Of a stretch of DNA of 11,345 bases, positions 1-7,320 are shown in pieces (within the stretch, counting starts at the first letter, position 1; the number at the start of each line of letters is the position of its first letter). The position numbers and the translations under genes were made by a program. The notes under the pieces were generated by a model that was not told the origin of the DNA, did not search any database, and worked only from the letters and a program-made list of their open reading frames with translations. Source of the stretch: Cyanobacteria bacterium OH_PDB_112 (GTDB lineage: Bacteria; Cyanobacteriota; Vampirovibrionia; Gastranaerophilales; CAJFVJ01); NCBI GenBank assembly GCA_023457295.1, contig JAEWLZ010000109.1, forward strand, positions 1-11,345, written 5' to 3'.

Positions 1-2163
1 GATTTATATTCAGGTCATGGCAATGCAATTGCGCAAGTTTATAACCATATGATTATGCCTCTTGCTAATTTAAAAGATAAATACACTCAAACTGTTTGGG
101 GAATAAAAGATTTTGAATATCGCTTCGGGCGCAAACCTGAAGGTATTTGGCTTGCAGAAACAGGGGTTGATGATGAAACTCTTGAAGTTTTATACGACTG
201 CGGTATAAAATATACTGTTTTATCGCCTTATCAAGCGGCAAAAGTAAGAAAAATAAATACAAACGACTGGCAAGATGTAAGTTGGGGAAACATAGACCCT
301 GCACGTTCTTACAGATATTTTATAAAAAATAATCCTGAAAAATACATAGATTTATTCTTCTATGACGGAGCTATTTCAAGGTCTGTGGCTTTTGACAATT
401 TATTAAAAGACGGTGACAAATTTATTCATCGCCTACAAGAAGGTATTTCTTACGAAAGACACTATGACCAGCTTATAAATATAGGTACAGACGGTGAAAG
501 CTACGGACACCACACTCATTTTGGAGATATGGCTCTCGCGTATATTCTAGGAAAAAGAGCGAAAGAAGTCGGGTTTATAATCACAAATTATGGTGAATAT
601 TTAGAAAAATACCCGCCACAGTATGAAGCTGAGATTAAAGAACCTTCTTCTTGGAGCTGCTTCCACGGTGTAGGCAGATGGTCGGATGACTGTGGGTGCT
701 CAACAGGCGGACATGCGGGATGGAATCAAAAATGGCGCAGACCGCTTCGTGATGCTTTTGACTGGCTTCGTGATGAACTTTCGACTATTTATGAAGAAGC
801 TATTTCAAAATACGTTAAAGACCCGTGGAACGCTCGTGATGAGTATATAAACGTTATTTTAGACAGAAACGAACTTACTATGAACAAGTTCTTCAAAAAA
901 CATCAACTTCATGAGCTTTCTGATGCAGAAAAAACATCTGTTTTAAGATTACTTGAAATTCAACGTAATGCAATGTTAATGTATACAAGCTGCGGATGGT
1001 TTTTCTCAGAAATTTCAGGCATAGAAACCACACAAATTTTGAAATACGCAGCCCGAGCAATAGAACTTGCAATCAATTTTTGCGACAAAGATCTCGAAGA
1101 ACCTTTCTTGCAAATATTGGAAAAAGCTCACAGCAACATTCCAAATTACGGTAACGGACGGGATATTTACGAAAAATTTGTTAAACCTGCCGTTGTATTA
1201 CGCAAACAAATTGTAACTCAGTGGGCTTTAAAATCTCTTTACAGAGATCCTGAAGATGAAGAAACTATCTACTGTTACACGGTTGAAAAAATGGATTACC
1301 GTAAACTGAAAAAAAGTAATACAACTCTTGCCGTCGGCAGAATTAAAGTTAAAAGTAAAATTACACTTTCAGTTCAAGACTTCATTTTTGCGATTTTACG
1401 CTTTTCGGGAGGAGACTTCCATTGTACGGTGACAGAATTTGTTTCACAAAAAAAATATACTGACATAAAAAATGATTTGATGAACAAATATAACAATGAA
1501 CCATTAACAGAAGTTATACGTTCACTTGATGAAAATTTTGCTAAAAATTATTTCACTCTTGATAACATGTTTGTCGAAGAAAGACGCGAACTTTTAGGAA
1601 TGCATCTTACAAACAAGGTTACAAAATTCGCGTCAAATTTGCGCAATATGTACGAAGAAAGTCGCGGAACAATAGTTCAGCTTTCAGAACTTGGTGTGGA
1701 AATTCCACCGGAGATGAAGCTTGTTGCAAAATATACCCTAAGTAAAGATTTCAACAATTTATTTGAAGATTCCGATGATATATTAGATAATGACACAATT
1801 AACAATGCCGGTGATATCATAAAAGAATCAACCACTCTAAAAGTTGCTTTAGATACTAAAAATGCCAGTAAACTTTTTGTTCGAGAACTAAATGTCAATC
1901 TCAAAAAACTTGCCAAAAACATCGAACTTAAAGAATCTGAACTTATAGTTGAGATTTTAGAAAAAGCTGAAATGCTTAAAATTGAACTTGATTTACGAGA
2001 AGCACAAAATATTTATTTTGAAAAAATCTTCGTAAAACTTCCGGAAATCATGCAAATAACTTTAAATTCTAAAGATGCAAAAATCCGTAAGCTTGTTAAA
2101 AATCTTATAAAAATAGGAAATAATCTCAACATTAATGTTGAAAGCTTTGAAAAACAAATCTAA
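1..2163 (+). CDS. GH57 glycoside hydrolase with DUF3536-type C-terminal region, 5'-truncated by window
   Basis: The frame is open from base 1 (DLYSGHGNAIAQ...), so the gene starts upstream; the ATG at 49 is internal. 720 residues are visible. The N-terminal part is the catalytic barrel of family GH57 (alpha-amylase/alpha-glucan enzymes). WLAET carries the presumed nucleophile Glu (codon 157-159), and GTDGESYGHH carries the presumed acid/base Asp (codon 490-492), so both catalytic residues look intact. The stretch SSWSCFHGVGRWSDDCGC and the following GWNQKWRRPLRDAFDWLRD are typical of GH57 proteins with a DUF3536 region; the last ~300 residues are helical and charged. The early GH57 conserved regions lie outside the window. 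The substrate cannot be read from sequence; an alpha-glucan (glycogen) role is a family-based guess. No signal peptide can be judged. The gene ends at a two-way terminator facing a convergent operon. Confidence 0.9.
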   Translation, partial: DLYSGHGNAIAQVYNHMIMPLANLKDKYTQTVWGIKDFEYRFGRKPEGIWLAETGVDDETLEVLYDCGIKYTVLSPYQAAKVRKINTNDWQDVSWGNIDPARSYRYFIKNNPEKYIDLFFYDGAISRSVAFDNLLKDGDKFIHRLQEGISYERHYDQLINIGTDGESYGHHTHFGDMALAYILGKRAKEVGFIITNYGEYLEKYPPQYEAEIKEPSSWSCFHGVGRWSDDCGCSTGGHAGWNQKWRRPLRDAFDWLRDELSTIYEEAISKYVKDPWNARDEYINVILDRNELTMNKFFKKHQLHELSDAEKTSVLRLLEIQRNAMLMYTSCGWFFSEISGIETTQILKYAARAIELAINFCDKDLEEPFLQILEKAHSNIPNYGNGRDIYEKFVKPAVVLRKQIVTQWALKSLYRDPEDEETIYCYTVEKMDYRKLKKSNTTLAVGRIKVKSKITLSVQDFIFAILRFSGGDFHCTVTEFVSQKKYTDIKNDLMNKYNNEPLTEVIRSLDENFAKNYFTLDNMFVEERRELLGMHLTNKVTKFASNLRNMYEESRGTIVQLSELGVEIPPEMKLVAKYTLSKDFNNLFEDSDDILDNDTINNAGDIIKESTTLKVALDTKNASKLFVRELNVNLKKLAKNIELKESELIVEILEKAEMLKIELDLREAQNIYFEKIFVKLPEIMQITLNSKDAKIRKLVKNLIKIGNNLNINVESFEKQI

Positions 2164-2174
2164 ATAAAAAAACC

Positions 2175-2208
2175 AAAAAGCTGATATTCAAGAAATATCA
2201 GCTTTTTT
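2175..2208. terminator. Bidirectional intrinsic terminator between convergent genes
   Basis: A perfect 14-bp stem (2175-2188 with 2194-2207) encloses a 5-nt loop. The stem has A-tracts on its left and T-tracts on its right, so each strand reads a hairpin followed by U-rich RNA. It lies between the stop of the GH57 gene (2163) and the stop of the leftward coiled-coil gene (2234), and can end both transcripts. Confidence 0.88.
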
Positions 2209-2233
2209 AATATCATTTACTTTTTCTTTTTTG

Positions 2234-2803
2234 CTATTCTATATTATCAACTGCCGCAGAAATTCTGGATAAAGTTTCTGATTTAAGCTGTCCTAAATAA
2301 TTTTGTCCATTTCTTACAATACTGTGCAAATCTTGCAAATTACGGTCTAAATTGCCTAAAACTTCCTCAGCATAACGGTCTGCGCCTTCTCTTATCCTAA
2401 GAACTTCGTTAGAAGTATTGATTTTTATTTGCTCAACTTCATTTAAAGTGTTTTGTTTCATAGCTTCACAGTTTTCAAGTGTTTCAGCCTTAATACGCTC
2501 AGCCTCTGCTCTTACCGCTTTAAGAATTTCTGCCTCGTCAATAAGACTTCTTGCTTTATCCTGAGCCTGAAGATACAAATGATCTGCTTTATTTTGAGCT
2601 TCCATAAGGATTTCATCTTTACGTCTCAAAATTTCTCTGGCTTCTTGGATTTCTCCAGGAATAGAAACTCTTATTCTATCCAAAATATCTTCGATATTTT
2701 TTACATTTACAATTGCGTAAGGTAAAGGCAAAAGACGAATACCTTTGGCAATAATGATATTCTCCAATCTGCCTAATAGATTGTAAATTGTATTAACTGT
2801 CAT
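2234..2803 (-). CDS. Coiled-coil protein coupled to coaD (ATP-synthase-b-like/DivIVA-like helical family)
   Basis: 189 residues. A short N-terminal segment (1-30) is followed by IEDILDRIRVSIPGEIQEA and then a long Ala/Glu/Lys/Arg-rich helix (about 50-150) with the heptad-like composition of a coiled coil. This resembles the small coiled-coil proteins encoded beside coaD in Clostridia, which are often auto-annotated as 'ATPase' or 'F0 subunit B-like'. There is no membrane segment, so it is not a true F0 b subunit. Its ATG overlaps the coaD stop in an ATGA junction, and an AGAGGTG ribosome site lies within the coaD end, implying translational coupling. It is the last gene before the terminator at 2175-2208. 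Function is unknown; a scaffold role like DivIVA/GpsB is only a structural analogy. Confidence 0.75.
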   Translation of the reverse strand: MTVNTIYNLLGRLENIIIAKGIRLLPLPYAIVNVKNIEDILDRIRVSIPGEIQEAREILRRKDEILMEAQNKADHLYLQAQDKARSLIDEAEILKAVRAEAERIKAETLENCEAMKQNTLNEVEQIKINTSNEVLRIREGADRYAEEVLGNLDRNLQDLHSIVRNGQNYLGQLKSETLSRISAAVDNIE

Positions 2804-3285
2804 GCTTTACACCTCTTTACTAAATATTGATTAACGTTTTGGGGGACTAACTTTGAAACATCTCCGCCTAACTTTGCGGCTTCTTTAACAACTCCAGATG
2901 AAATAAAATTGTATTTAGGTTTGGTTGTTAAAAATACGGTTTCTATATTATTATCAAGGTTTTGATTCATTTGGGCAAGCTGCATTTCATATTCAAAATC
3001 ACTAACAGCCCGAAGCCCTCTTATTAATACTTTAGCACCTTTTTGCTTTGCATATTCAACTGTTAAGCCATCGAAACAATCCACTTCAACATTAGTCAAA
3101 TTTGCTTCCATAATAGCTGTTTTTATTAATTCAAGCTTCTCTGCCAAAGGAATAAAAGGTTCTTTAGCCTGGTTTGTCAAAACAGCTATTATAACTTTAT
3201 CGAAAATTTTGGCTGCTCTCTTTAATACATCCAAATGTCCTTTTGTAAAAGGGTCAAAGCTCCCAGGGTATATCGCTAAAGTCAA
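2800..3285 (-). CDS. coaD: Phosphopantetheine adenylyltransferase
   Basis: CoaD (PPAT) adenylylates 4'-phosphopantetheine with ATP to give dephospho-CoA, the penultimate step of CoA synthesis, in the cytosol. The 161 residues match the usual length. Visible motifs are GSFDPFTKGH (8-17, the nucleotidyltransferase (H/T)xGH motif), IRGLRAVSDFEYEMQLAQMN (about 88-107), and FISSGVVKEAAKLGGDVSKLVP near the C-terminus (family form FISSSxVKE; the third Ser is Gly here). The start is a TTG with a GGAGG 8 nt upstream; no ATG fits the conserved N-terminus better. It lies 78 nt after panC, with a possible own promoter, and its stop overlaps the next gene's ATG. With panB and panC upstream it completes a small CoA-synthesis cluster. 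Confidence 0.96.
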   Translation of the reverse strand: MTLAIYPGSFDPFTKGHLDVLKRAAKIFDKVIIAVLTNQAKEPFIPLAEKLELIKTAIMEANLTNVEVDCFDGLTVEYAKQKGAKVLIRGLRAVSDFEYEMQLAQMNQNLDNNIETVFLTTKPKYNFISSGVVKEAAKLGGDVSKLVPQNVNQYLVKRCKA

Positions 3286-3293
3286 ATCTTAAA

Positions 3294-3298
3294 CCTCC
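3294..3298 (-). promoter_or_regulatory. Ribosome binding site fixing the TTG start of coaD
   Basis: GGAGG on the minus strand lies 8 nt before the TTG at 3285-3283. The conserved MTLAIYPGSFDPF starts directly at this TTG, so the non-ATG start is well supported. Confidence 0.8.
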
Positions 3299-3306
3299 AC
3301 TATAAA

Positions 3307-3336
3307 ATTTTATCATGACCTTAATAAACAAGTCAA
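3307..3336 (-). promoter_or_regulatory. Candidate sigma-70-type promoter for coaD
   Basis: On the minus strand, a -35 TTGACT (3336-3331) and a -10 TAAAAT (3312-3307) are separated by 18 bp, with a TGn extension before the -10. Transcription would begin near 3300, giving a very short leader that nearly starts at the ribosome site. The -35 sits inside a small inverted repeat (ACAAGT/ACTTGT, 3328-3343), which could instead be a weak terminator or an operator. Read-through from panC is also possible. Confidence 0.4.
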
Positions 3337-3363
3337 AACTTGTATTATTACTGAATTAGAATG

Positions 3364-4206
3364 CTATTCAAGAATTATATTGTCAATAAGCCTTATGCTT
3401 CCTAGCCTTGCAGCAATTGCAACCAATATCTTGTCATCAAGATTATTTTTTTGTTCTAAAGTCTCAAAGGATACAAATTCAAAATAATCAATCACAACGC
3501 CTTCTTCAAGGAGTTTTAATGCTTCATTTTTAACTATTTCAACTGATATTTCACCATTTTGATACATTTGGACAACTTTTTTGAGCATTTTACTAAGACA
3601 AAGAGCTTTTTTTCTTTGTTCCGAATTAAGATATGTATTGCGGGAACTCAAAGCAAGTCCGTCTTCATCACGAATAATAGGACATGTAACTATTTCTGTC
3701 GAAATATTTAAGTCTCTTGCCATTTTTTTTATAATAACAACCTGCTGAGCATCTTTTTGTCCAAAAAAAGCTACATCCGCCTGCACAATATTAAAAAGCT
3801 TTGTAACGACAAGCGCAACTCCGTCAAAGTGTCCGAGACGTGATTTCCCGCAAAGTTTATTTTGATAAACTTCAGGAGGAATTACCTTGGTAAAGTCTTT
3901 TTCAGGGTACATTTCTTCGGCAGAAGGTGCAAAAACCACATCCACACCATTTTTTGAGCACAGCTCAGCATCCGATTCAAGCGTTCTGGGATATTTGTCA
4001 AAATCCTCATTAGGACCAAATTGGGTCGGATTCACAAAAACACTTACAACCACCTTATCGCAAGATTCACAAGCTTTCTTAATAAGACTTTCATGCCCCG
4101 CATGCAAAGCCCCCATAGTAGGAACTAAACCTACTTTGAACCCCTGTTTTTTCCATTCTGAAACAACAGAACGAACATCAATAATATGATTTATTATTGA
4201 ACTCAT
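3364..4206 (-). CDS. panC: Pantothenate synthetase (pantoate-beta-alanine ligase)
   Basis: PanC joins pantoate and beta-alanine using ATP, through a pantoyl-adenylate, to give pantothenate. The 280 residues are full length. Family motifs in order are VPTMGALHAGH (28-38, with the ATP-binding His35 and His38), VNPTQFG (58-64), GKSRLGHFDGV (120-130), FGQKDAQQ (148-155) and RDEDGLALSSRN (179-190). The ATG at 4206 gives the usual distance to the PTMG motif, although the ribosome site before it is weak. The gene starts 29 nt inside the panB reading frame, so translation is probably coupled to panB. The downstream partner panD (beta-alanine supply) is not in the window. Confidence 0.97.
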   Translation of the reverse strand: MSSIINHIIDVRSVVSEWKKQGFKVGLVPTMGALHAGHESLIKKACESCDKVVVSVFVNPTQFGPNEDFDKYPRTLESDAELCSKNGVDVVFAPSAEEMYPEKDFTKVIPPEVYQNKLCGKSRLGHFDGVALVVTKLFNIVQADVAFFGQKDAQQVVIIKKMARDLNISTEIVTCPIIRDEDGLALSSRNTYLNSEQRKKALCLSKMLKKVVQMYQNGEISVEIVKNEALKLLEEGVVIDYFEFVSFETLEQKNNLDDKILVAIAARLGSIRLIDNIILE

Positions 4207-5041
4207 TTTTTAGTTTCTCTGCTTCTTCTTTAGACAATTCAAAAGACTCCGCCTCGGAGGGAAAATCTCCCGCCATAACATCAGCCCTGAATGATTGTGC
4301 TGCATGACGTATCGAACCAGCCACATCAGTATAACGTCTTGCAAATTTAGGCTTAAAGTCTGAATATCTGCCGATTATATCGTCAATAACCAAAATTTGT
4401 CCGTCACAATAACGTCCTGCACCTATCCCGATAGTCGGAATTTTTAATTTTTCGGTAATAATTTTGGCACTCTGCTCGGGAACCATTTCAAGAACTATCG
4501 CAAAAGCTCCTGCACTTTCCAAATAAAGAGCCTGATTAAGCATTTGCTTAGTTTGCTCAACTGTTTTTCCTTGAACATTATATCCGCCTAAAGTATGCAA
4601 ATACTGCGGAGTAAATCCCAAATGCCCTATAACTGGAATTCCCATTTCACTTAAGTGCTTAACAATATCAATTATATAAGGTGAACCGCCTTCGATTTTG
4701 ACAGCTTTTGCACCCGTTTCAGACACTATACGACAAGCGTTTTCAATAGCTGTTTTTTTATCAATTCTATAACTGCTAAAAGGCATATCTACCGCCACAA
4801 GGGCTTTTTTAGAACCTCTGACAACAGCTTTAGAAAATATCAGCATCTCATCCATAGTGATTGAATGAGTAGTTTCATAACCCAAAACTACCATCGCCGC
4901 AGAATCGCCAACAAGAATCAAATCTACCCCCGCCTCATCGACTTGTTTAGCGGTGGAATAATCATAAGCGGTCAAACAGGTAATTTTTTTTCCGCTTTTT
5001 TTATAATCAAGTAAATTTAAAACGCTTATTGATTTTGTCAT
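4178..5041 (-). CDS. panB: 3-methyl-2-oxobutanoate hydroxymethyltransferase (ketopantoate hydroxymethyltransferase)
   Basis: PanB adds a hydroxymethyl group from 5,10-methylene-THF to alpha-ketoisovalerate to make ketopantoate, the first committed pantothenate step. From the ATG at 5041 it has 287 residues. The expected Mg-binding acids are present in LVGDS (Asp46), VDMPF (Asp85) and KIEGG (Glu117), as is the catalytic Glu in LEMVPEQ (Glu185). GHLGFTPQ and PTIGIGAG are also family hallmarks. An in-frame ATG at 5095 would add 18 residues overlapping yvcK, but the family N-terminus begins near TKSISVLNLLDYKKSGKK, so 5041 is preferred. This start lies 1 nt after the yvcK stop, with a purine-rich GGCGGAAG upstream in the yvcK end. 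The 3' end overlaps panC by 29 nt. Confidence 0.96.
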   Translation of the reverse strand: MTKSISVLNLLDYKKSGKKITCLTAYDYSTAKQVDEAGVDLILVGDSAAMVVLGYETTHSITMDEMLIFSKAVVRGSKKALVAVDMPFSSYRIDKKTAIENACRIVSETGAKAVKIEGGSPYIIDIVKHLSEMGIPVIGHLGFTPQYLHTLGGYNVQGKTVEQTKQMLNQALYLESAGAFAIVLEMVPEQSAKIITEKLKIPTIGIGAGRYCDGQILVIDDIIGRYSDFKPKFARRYTDVAGSIRHAAQSFRADVMAGDFPSEAESFELSKEEAEKLKNEFNNKSYY

Positions 5042-5042
5042 T

Positions 5043-6359
5043 TTAAGCTTCCGCCCTATGTTTTGATTCAAGTGACTTGTCATGAATATGAGCAATTATT
5101 TTAGCAAGTTTTTTATAACTGTGACGCACGAGACCTTGTTCATTATCTTCAGTAAGAGTAGCTTTTATTACTCTTATACCGAGTTCTTCAACTTTATTTT
5201 CATCAAGTACAACAGGGAATGATTTTGCGCTTTCATATTTTTTGGCAAGATTTGTAGGCAATTTTTTATTTACGATAACAGCATCCATAATTTCAGAACA
5301 TCCGGCATGTTTAATGATTGCATTTACATGGTCAGAAACAGAGTACTCATCAGTTTCTCCCGGCTGTGTCATTATATTACAGATATAAACCTTGCTAGCC
5401 TTAGATTCACAAATAGCTTTTGAAATATCTTTTATTAATAAATTAGGTATGACACTTGTATAAAGACTTCCCGGTCCTAAAATAATCAAATCCGCACTCT
5501 CAATTGCTTTTATTACATCAATAAGAGCTTTTGGATTTTCAGGTCTTGAGAAAAGTCTTTTAATTTTTCCTTTCGCCTCGGGAATATCGGACTCCCCTTC
5601 TATTATTCTTCCATCTTCCATTTCGGCAATAAGAACCATATCATCAAGAGTGGAAGGAAGCACTTTACCGCGAATAGCAAGAACTTTCGAAGATTCTTTA
5701 ATCGCACGAAACATATCGCCGGTAATTGAGCAAAGAGCCGTCAAAAAGAGGTTTCCAAAGCTATGACCGCCCAATCCGCCTTCCGCAAAACGATACTGAA
5801 AGAGCTGCGTAACCAAATCTTCTTCATCCGCTAAAGCCGCAATACAGTTACGAATATCTCCGGGAGGTAAAACGCCCATTTCACGTCTTAGCTTGCCTGA
5901 GCTTCCACCGTCATCTCCAACGGTTACAATTGCCGTAAGATTATTTGTAAGGTTTTTTAGTCCGCGCAAAATTGTGGAAAGACCTGTTCCTCCGCCTACC
6001 ACAACAATTCTAGGACCTTTATCCAACATTCTTTTTTTATATAAAGCTTCAAGAACATGCCCTTTTTCTCTTGGCAAAAAGGCATCTAAAATAGTGCTGT
6101 TTGTCTTTCTCCAGCCAAAATAAAAAAATAAAGCTCCTAAAATAAGGAAAATCATTCCGCCTACATGGGAGGGCGTATGTGAAGCAATTTTTGCAACAGC
6201 TTCCATTGCAAAATGAACAGGAGTCATTTGAAGTAAAATCAATATTCCGGTTGCAAAAAAGACCGCTCCAAAAAAAATCATCAAGCCCCATCTTTTTAAT
6301 TTTATACCGGGCAAAAGTAATGTCGCCGTTTTAGGTATTCTGTATTTGAATAACTTCAA
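5043..6359 (-). CDS. yvcK: YvcK/CofD-family UDP-sugar-binding protein (gluconeogenesis factor) with N-terminal membrane anchor
   Basis: 438 residues. The C-terminal ~320 residues are the YvcK domain (CofD-like Rossmann fold): VVVGGGTGLS (119-128), TVGDDGGSSGKLRRE (146-160), GVLPPGDIRNC (162-172), GGHSFGNL, LGPGSLYTSVIPNLL and MTQPGETDEY. In Firmicutes and mycobacteria, YvcK homologues bind UDP-GlcNAc and are needed for growth on gluconeogenic carbon and for proper cell-wall synthesis. Two hydrophobic segments (about 24-44 and 66-83) precede the domain, so the protein is probably tethered to the inner membrane with the domain in the cytosol; the short B. subtilis form lacks this. The start is TTG with GGGAGG 6 nt upstream. 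It lies 21 nt after the PxpA homologue and 1 nt before panB. The usual Firmicute neighbours rapZ and whiA are absent here. Confidence 0.93.
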   Translation of the reverse strand: MKLFKYRIPKTATLLLPGIKLKRWGLMIFFGAVFFATGILILLQMTPVHFAMEAVAKIASHTPSHVGGMIFLILGALFFYFGWRKTNSTILDAFLPREKGHVLEALYKKRMLDKGPRIVVVGGGTGLSTILRGLKNLTNNLTAIVTVGDDGGSSGKLRREMGVLPPGDIRNCIAALADEEDLVTQLFQYRFAEGGLGGHSFGNLFLTALCSITGDMFRAIKESSKVLAIRGKVLPSTLDDMVLIAEMEDGRIIEGESDIPEAKGKIKRLFSRPENPKALIDVIKAIESADLIILGPGSLYTSVIPNLLIKDISKAICESKASKVYICNIMTQPGETDEYSVSDHVNAIIKHAGCSEIMDAVIVNKKLPTNLAKKYESAKSFPVVLDENKVEELGIRVIKATLTEDNEQGLVRHSYKKLAKIIAHIHDKSLESKHRAEA

Positions 6360-6365
6360 TTCAAG

Positions 6366-6371
6366 CCTCCC
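6366..6371 (-). promoter_or_regulatory. Ribosome binding site fixing the TTG start of yvcK
   Basis: GGGAGG on the minus strand lies 6 nt before the TTG at 6359-6357. The next in-frame ATG is codon 27, inside the first membrane segment, so the TTG start is favoured. Confidence 0.78.
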
Positions 6372-6380
6372 TGATTAGCT

Positions 6381-7178
6381 CTAAACCCATCCACTGTCAA
6401 CAACTTTGCTAACCGCCACAGGTACACTATTTGCAAGCATTTCATCAACTTTTTGAGCAAGTTCAAGTGCTATTTTAGACTTTGAACTTAAGTGAATAGT
6501 ATCACATTTTATTTTGGTTAATCCTCCCTGAGAATTTCTAACCATTGAACGATTCAAAATCAAATCCAACTGTGAAGTACAGTAATTTAGATTTTCAACA
6601 TCTTCAGAGTCAAAATCCATCTCACCATCCACATCATAAACCTTATCCAGCATAAGCTCATGCGCAACACGCACGCCAGTTTCTTCAGAAACTTTATCAA
6701 GGTTTTCACAAGCCGCACCTATATATATAAGCCAAGGATTGTAACTCTTAATAGCTTTAGCAACACTTAAAGAGACTTCATAATTTTCAGCTGCTTGCTT
6801 ATATAAAGCACCGTGGGGTCTAACGTATTCAATATCAAGATTATAAACTTTTGCTAAAGCACTCAATGCTCCCAATTGATACAAAATGATTGATTGCATT
6901 TGCTCTTCGTTCAAGTTCATCTCATGATAACCAAATCCCTGCAAATCAGGATAACCTATATGCGCAGAAATTGCATAACTTTGTCCCTCTATATTGCTTA
7001 ATGCTTCCATTATTGATAAAGGATCTCCCGCATGCGCTCCGCAAGAAACATTTATAGTGCTAACATAAGGAACAATATCAAATTCTTTTTCATTTTTGTA
7101 AACACCGAAACTTTGCGCTAAATCGCAGTTTACATCAATTACAAACTTTTTGTTTTTGGGCTTTGAAATATATGTCAT
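6381..7178 (-). CDS. LamB/YcsF family protein (divergent PxpA, 5-oxoprolinase subunit A homologue)
   Basis: 265 residues. Family landmarks are IDVNCDLAQSFG (14-25), NVSCGAHAGDP (43-53), HIGYPDLQGFG (73-83) and RPHGALY (120-126). PxpA works with PxpB and PxpC to open 5-oxoproline to glutamate at the cost of ATP. Several positions depart from the family pattern as I know it: DLGE is DLAQ, KPHG is RPHG, the EVFADR region reads ELMLDK, and the late HGD motif is replaced by IHLSS. No PxpB or PxpC gene is in the window. Family membership is firm; 5-oxoprolinase activity is not. The ATG has GAGGA 7 nt upstream and a good promoter beyond it, so this is probably the first gene of the operon, leading into yvcK after 21 nt. 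Confidence 0.85.
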   Translation of the reverse strand: MTYISKPKNKKFVIDVNCDLAQSFGVYKNEKEFDIVPYVSTINVSCGAHAGDPLSIMEALSNIEGQSYAISAHIGYPDLQGFGYHEMNLNEEQMQSIILYQLGALSALAKVYNLDIEYVRPHGALYKQAAENYEVSLSVAKAIKSYNPWLIYIGAACENLDKVSEETGVRVAHELMLDKVYDVDGEMDFDSEDVENLNYCTSQLDLILNRSMVRNSQGGLTKIKCDTIHLSSKSKIALELAQKVDEMLANSVPVAVSKVVDSGWV

Positions 7179-7209
7179 AAAATTTTCCTCTAGTAAATTT
7201 ATACACTTA

Positions 7210-7237
7210 ATTATAACTCAACAATAACAAGAGTCTA
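7210..7237 (-). promoter_or_regulatory. Promoter of the pxpA-like/yvcK/panB/panC operon
   Basis: On the minus strand, a perfect -10 TATAAT (7215-7210) lies 16 bp from a -35-like TAGACT (7237-7232; 4 of 6 consensus). The predicted start near 7203 gives a leader of about 25 nt containing the GAGGA ribosome site. No other promoter of similar quality was seen before panC. Confidence 0.55.
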
Positions 7238-7260
7238 TTAATTATTAAAAAGTATTTTTC

Positions 7261-7304
7261 AACATGTTCCATTTTGCAGAAAAACATGTTAAGATTTGTA
7301 ACAT
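7261..7304. promoter_or_regulatory. Repeated palindrome AACATGTT, candidate operator
   Basis: The palindromic octamer AACATGTT occurs at 7261-7268 and again at 7283-7290, exactly 22 bp apart (about two helix turns). A further half-site AACAT lies at 7300-7304, forming an ATGTTA/TAACAT inverted repeat (7286-7291 with 7299-7304). The array ends 16 bp before the start codon of the rightward orphan gene. It overlaps possible weak -10 elements for that gene (TAAGAT with a TG extension at 7287-7295). It lies about 24 bp upstream of the leftward operon's -35. The binding protein is unknown. Confidence 0.45.
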
Positions 7305-7306
7305 AG

Positions 7307-7313
7307 AAAGGTG
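7307..7313 (+). promoter_or_regulatory. Ribosome binding site selecting the start at 7321
   Basis: AAAGGTG lies 7 nt before the ATG at 7321. The in-frame ATG at 7264 lies within the operator-like palindrome and has no ribosome site, so it is rejected as the start. Confidence 0.7.
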
Positions 7314-7320
7314 TGGTTTT

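Noticed and set aside
2453..2725. Plus-strand open frame opposite the coiled-coil gene
   Set aside because: It is the antisense reading of a highly biased helical gene, has no ribosome site, and gives a Phe/Cys/Ser-rich product typical of shadows.
2234..2803. Annotation as F0F1 ATP synthase subunit b
   Set aside because: There is no N-terminal membrane helix and no other ATP synthase genes nearby; the resemblance is coiled-coil composition only.
5042..5095. Upstream ATG (5095) as the panB start
   Set aside because: It would add 18 residues (starting MLIFMTSHLNQNIGRK) that lie in the yvcK coding end and do not resemble the PanB N-terminus; the ATG at 5041 gives the family-typical start.
7264..7320. 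ATG at 7264 as the start of the serine-rich gene
   Set aside because: It has no ribosome site and sits inside the AACATGTT palindrome; the ATG at 7321 has AAAGGTG at good spacing.
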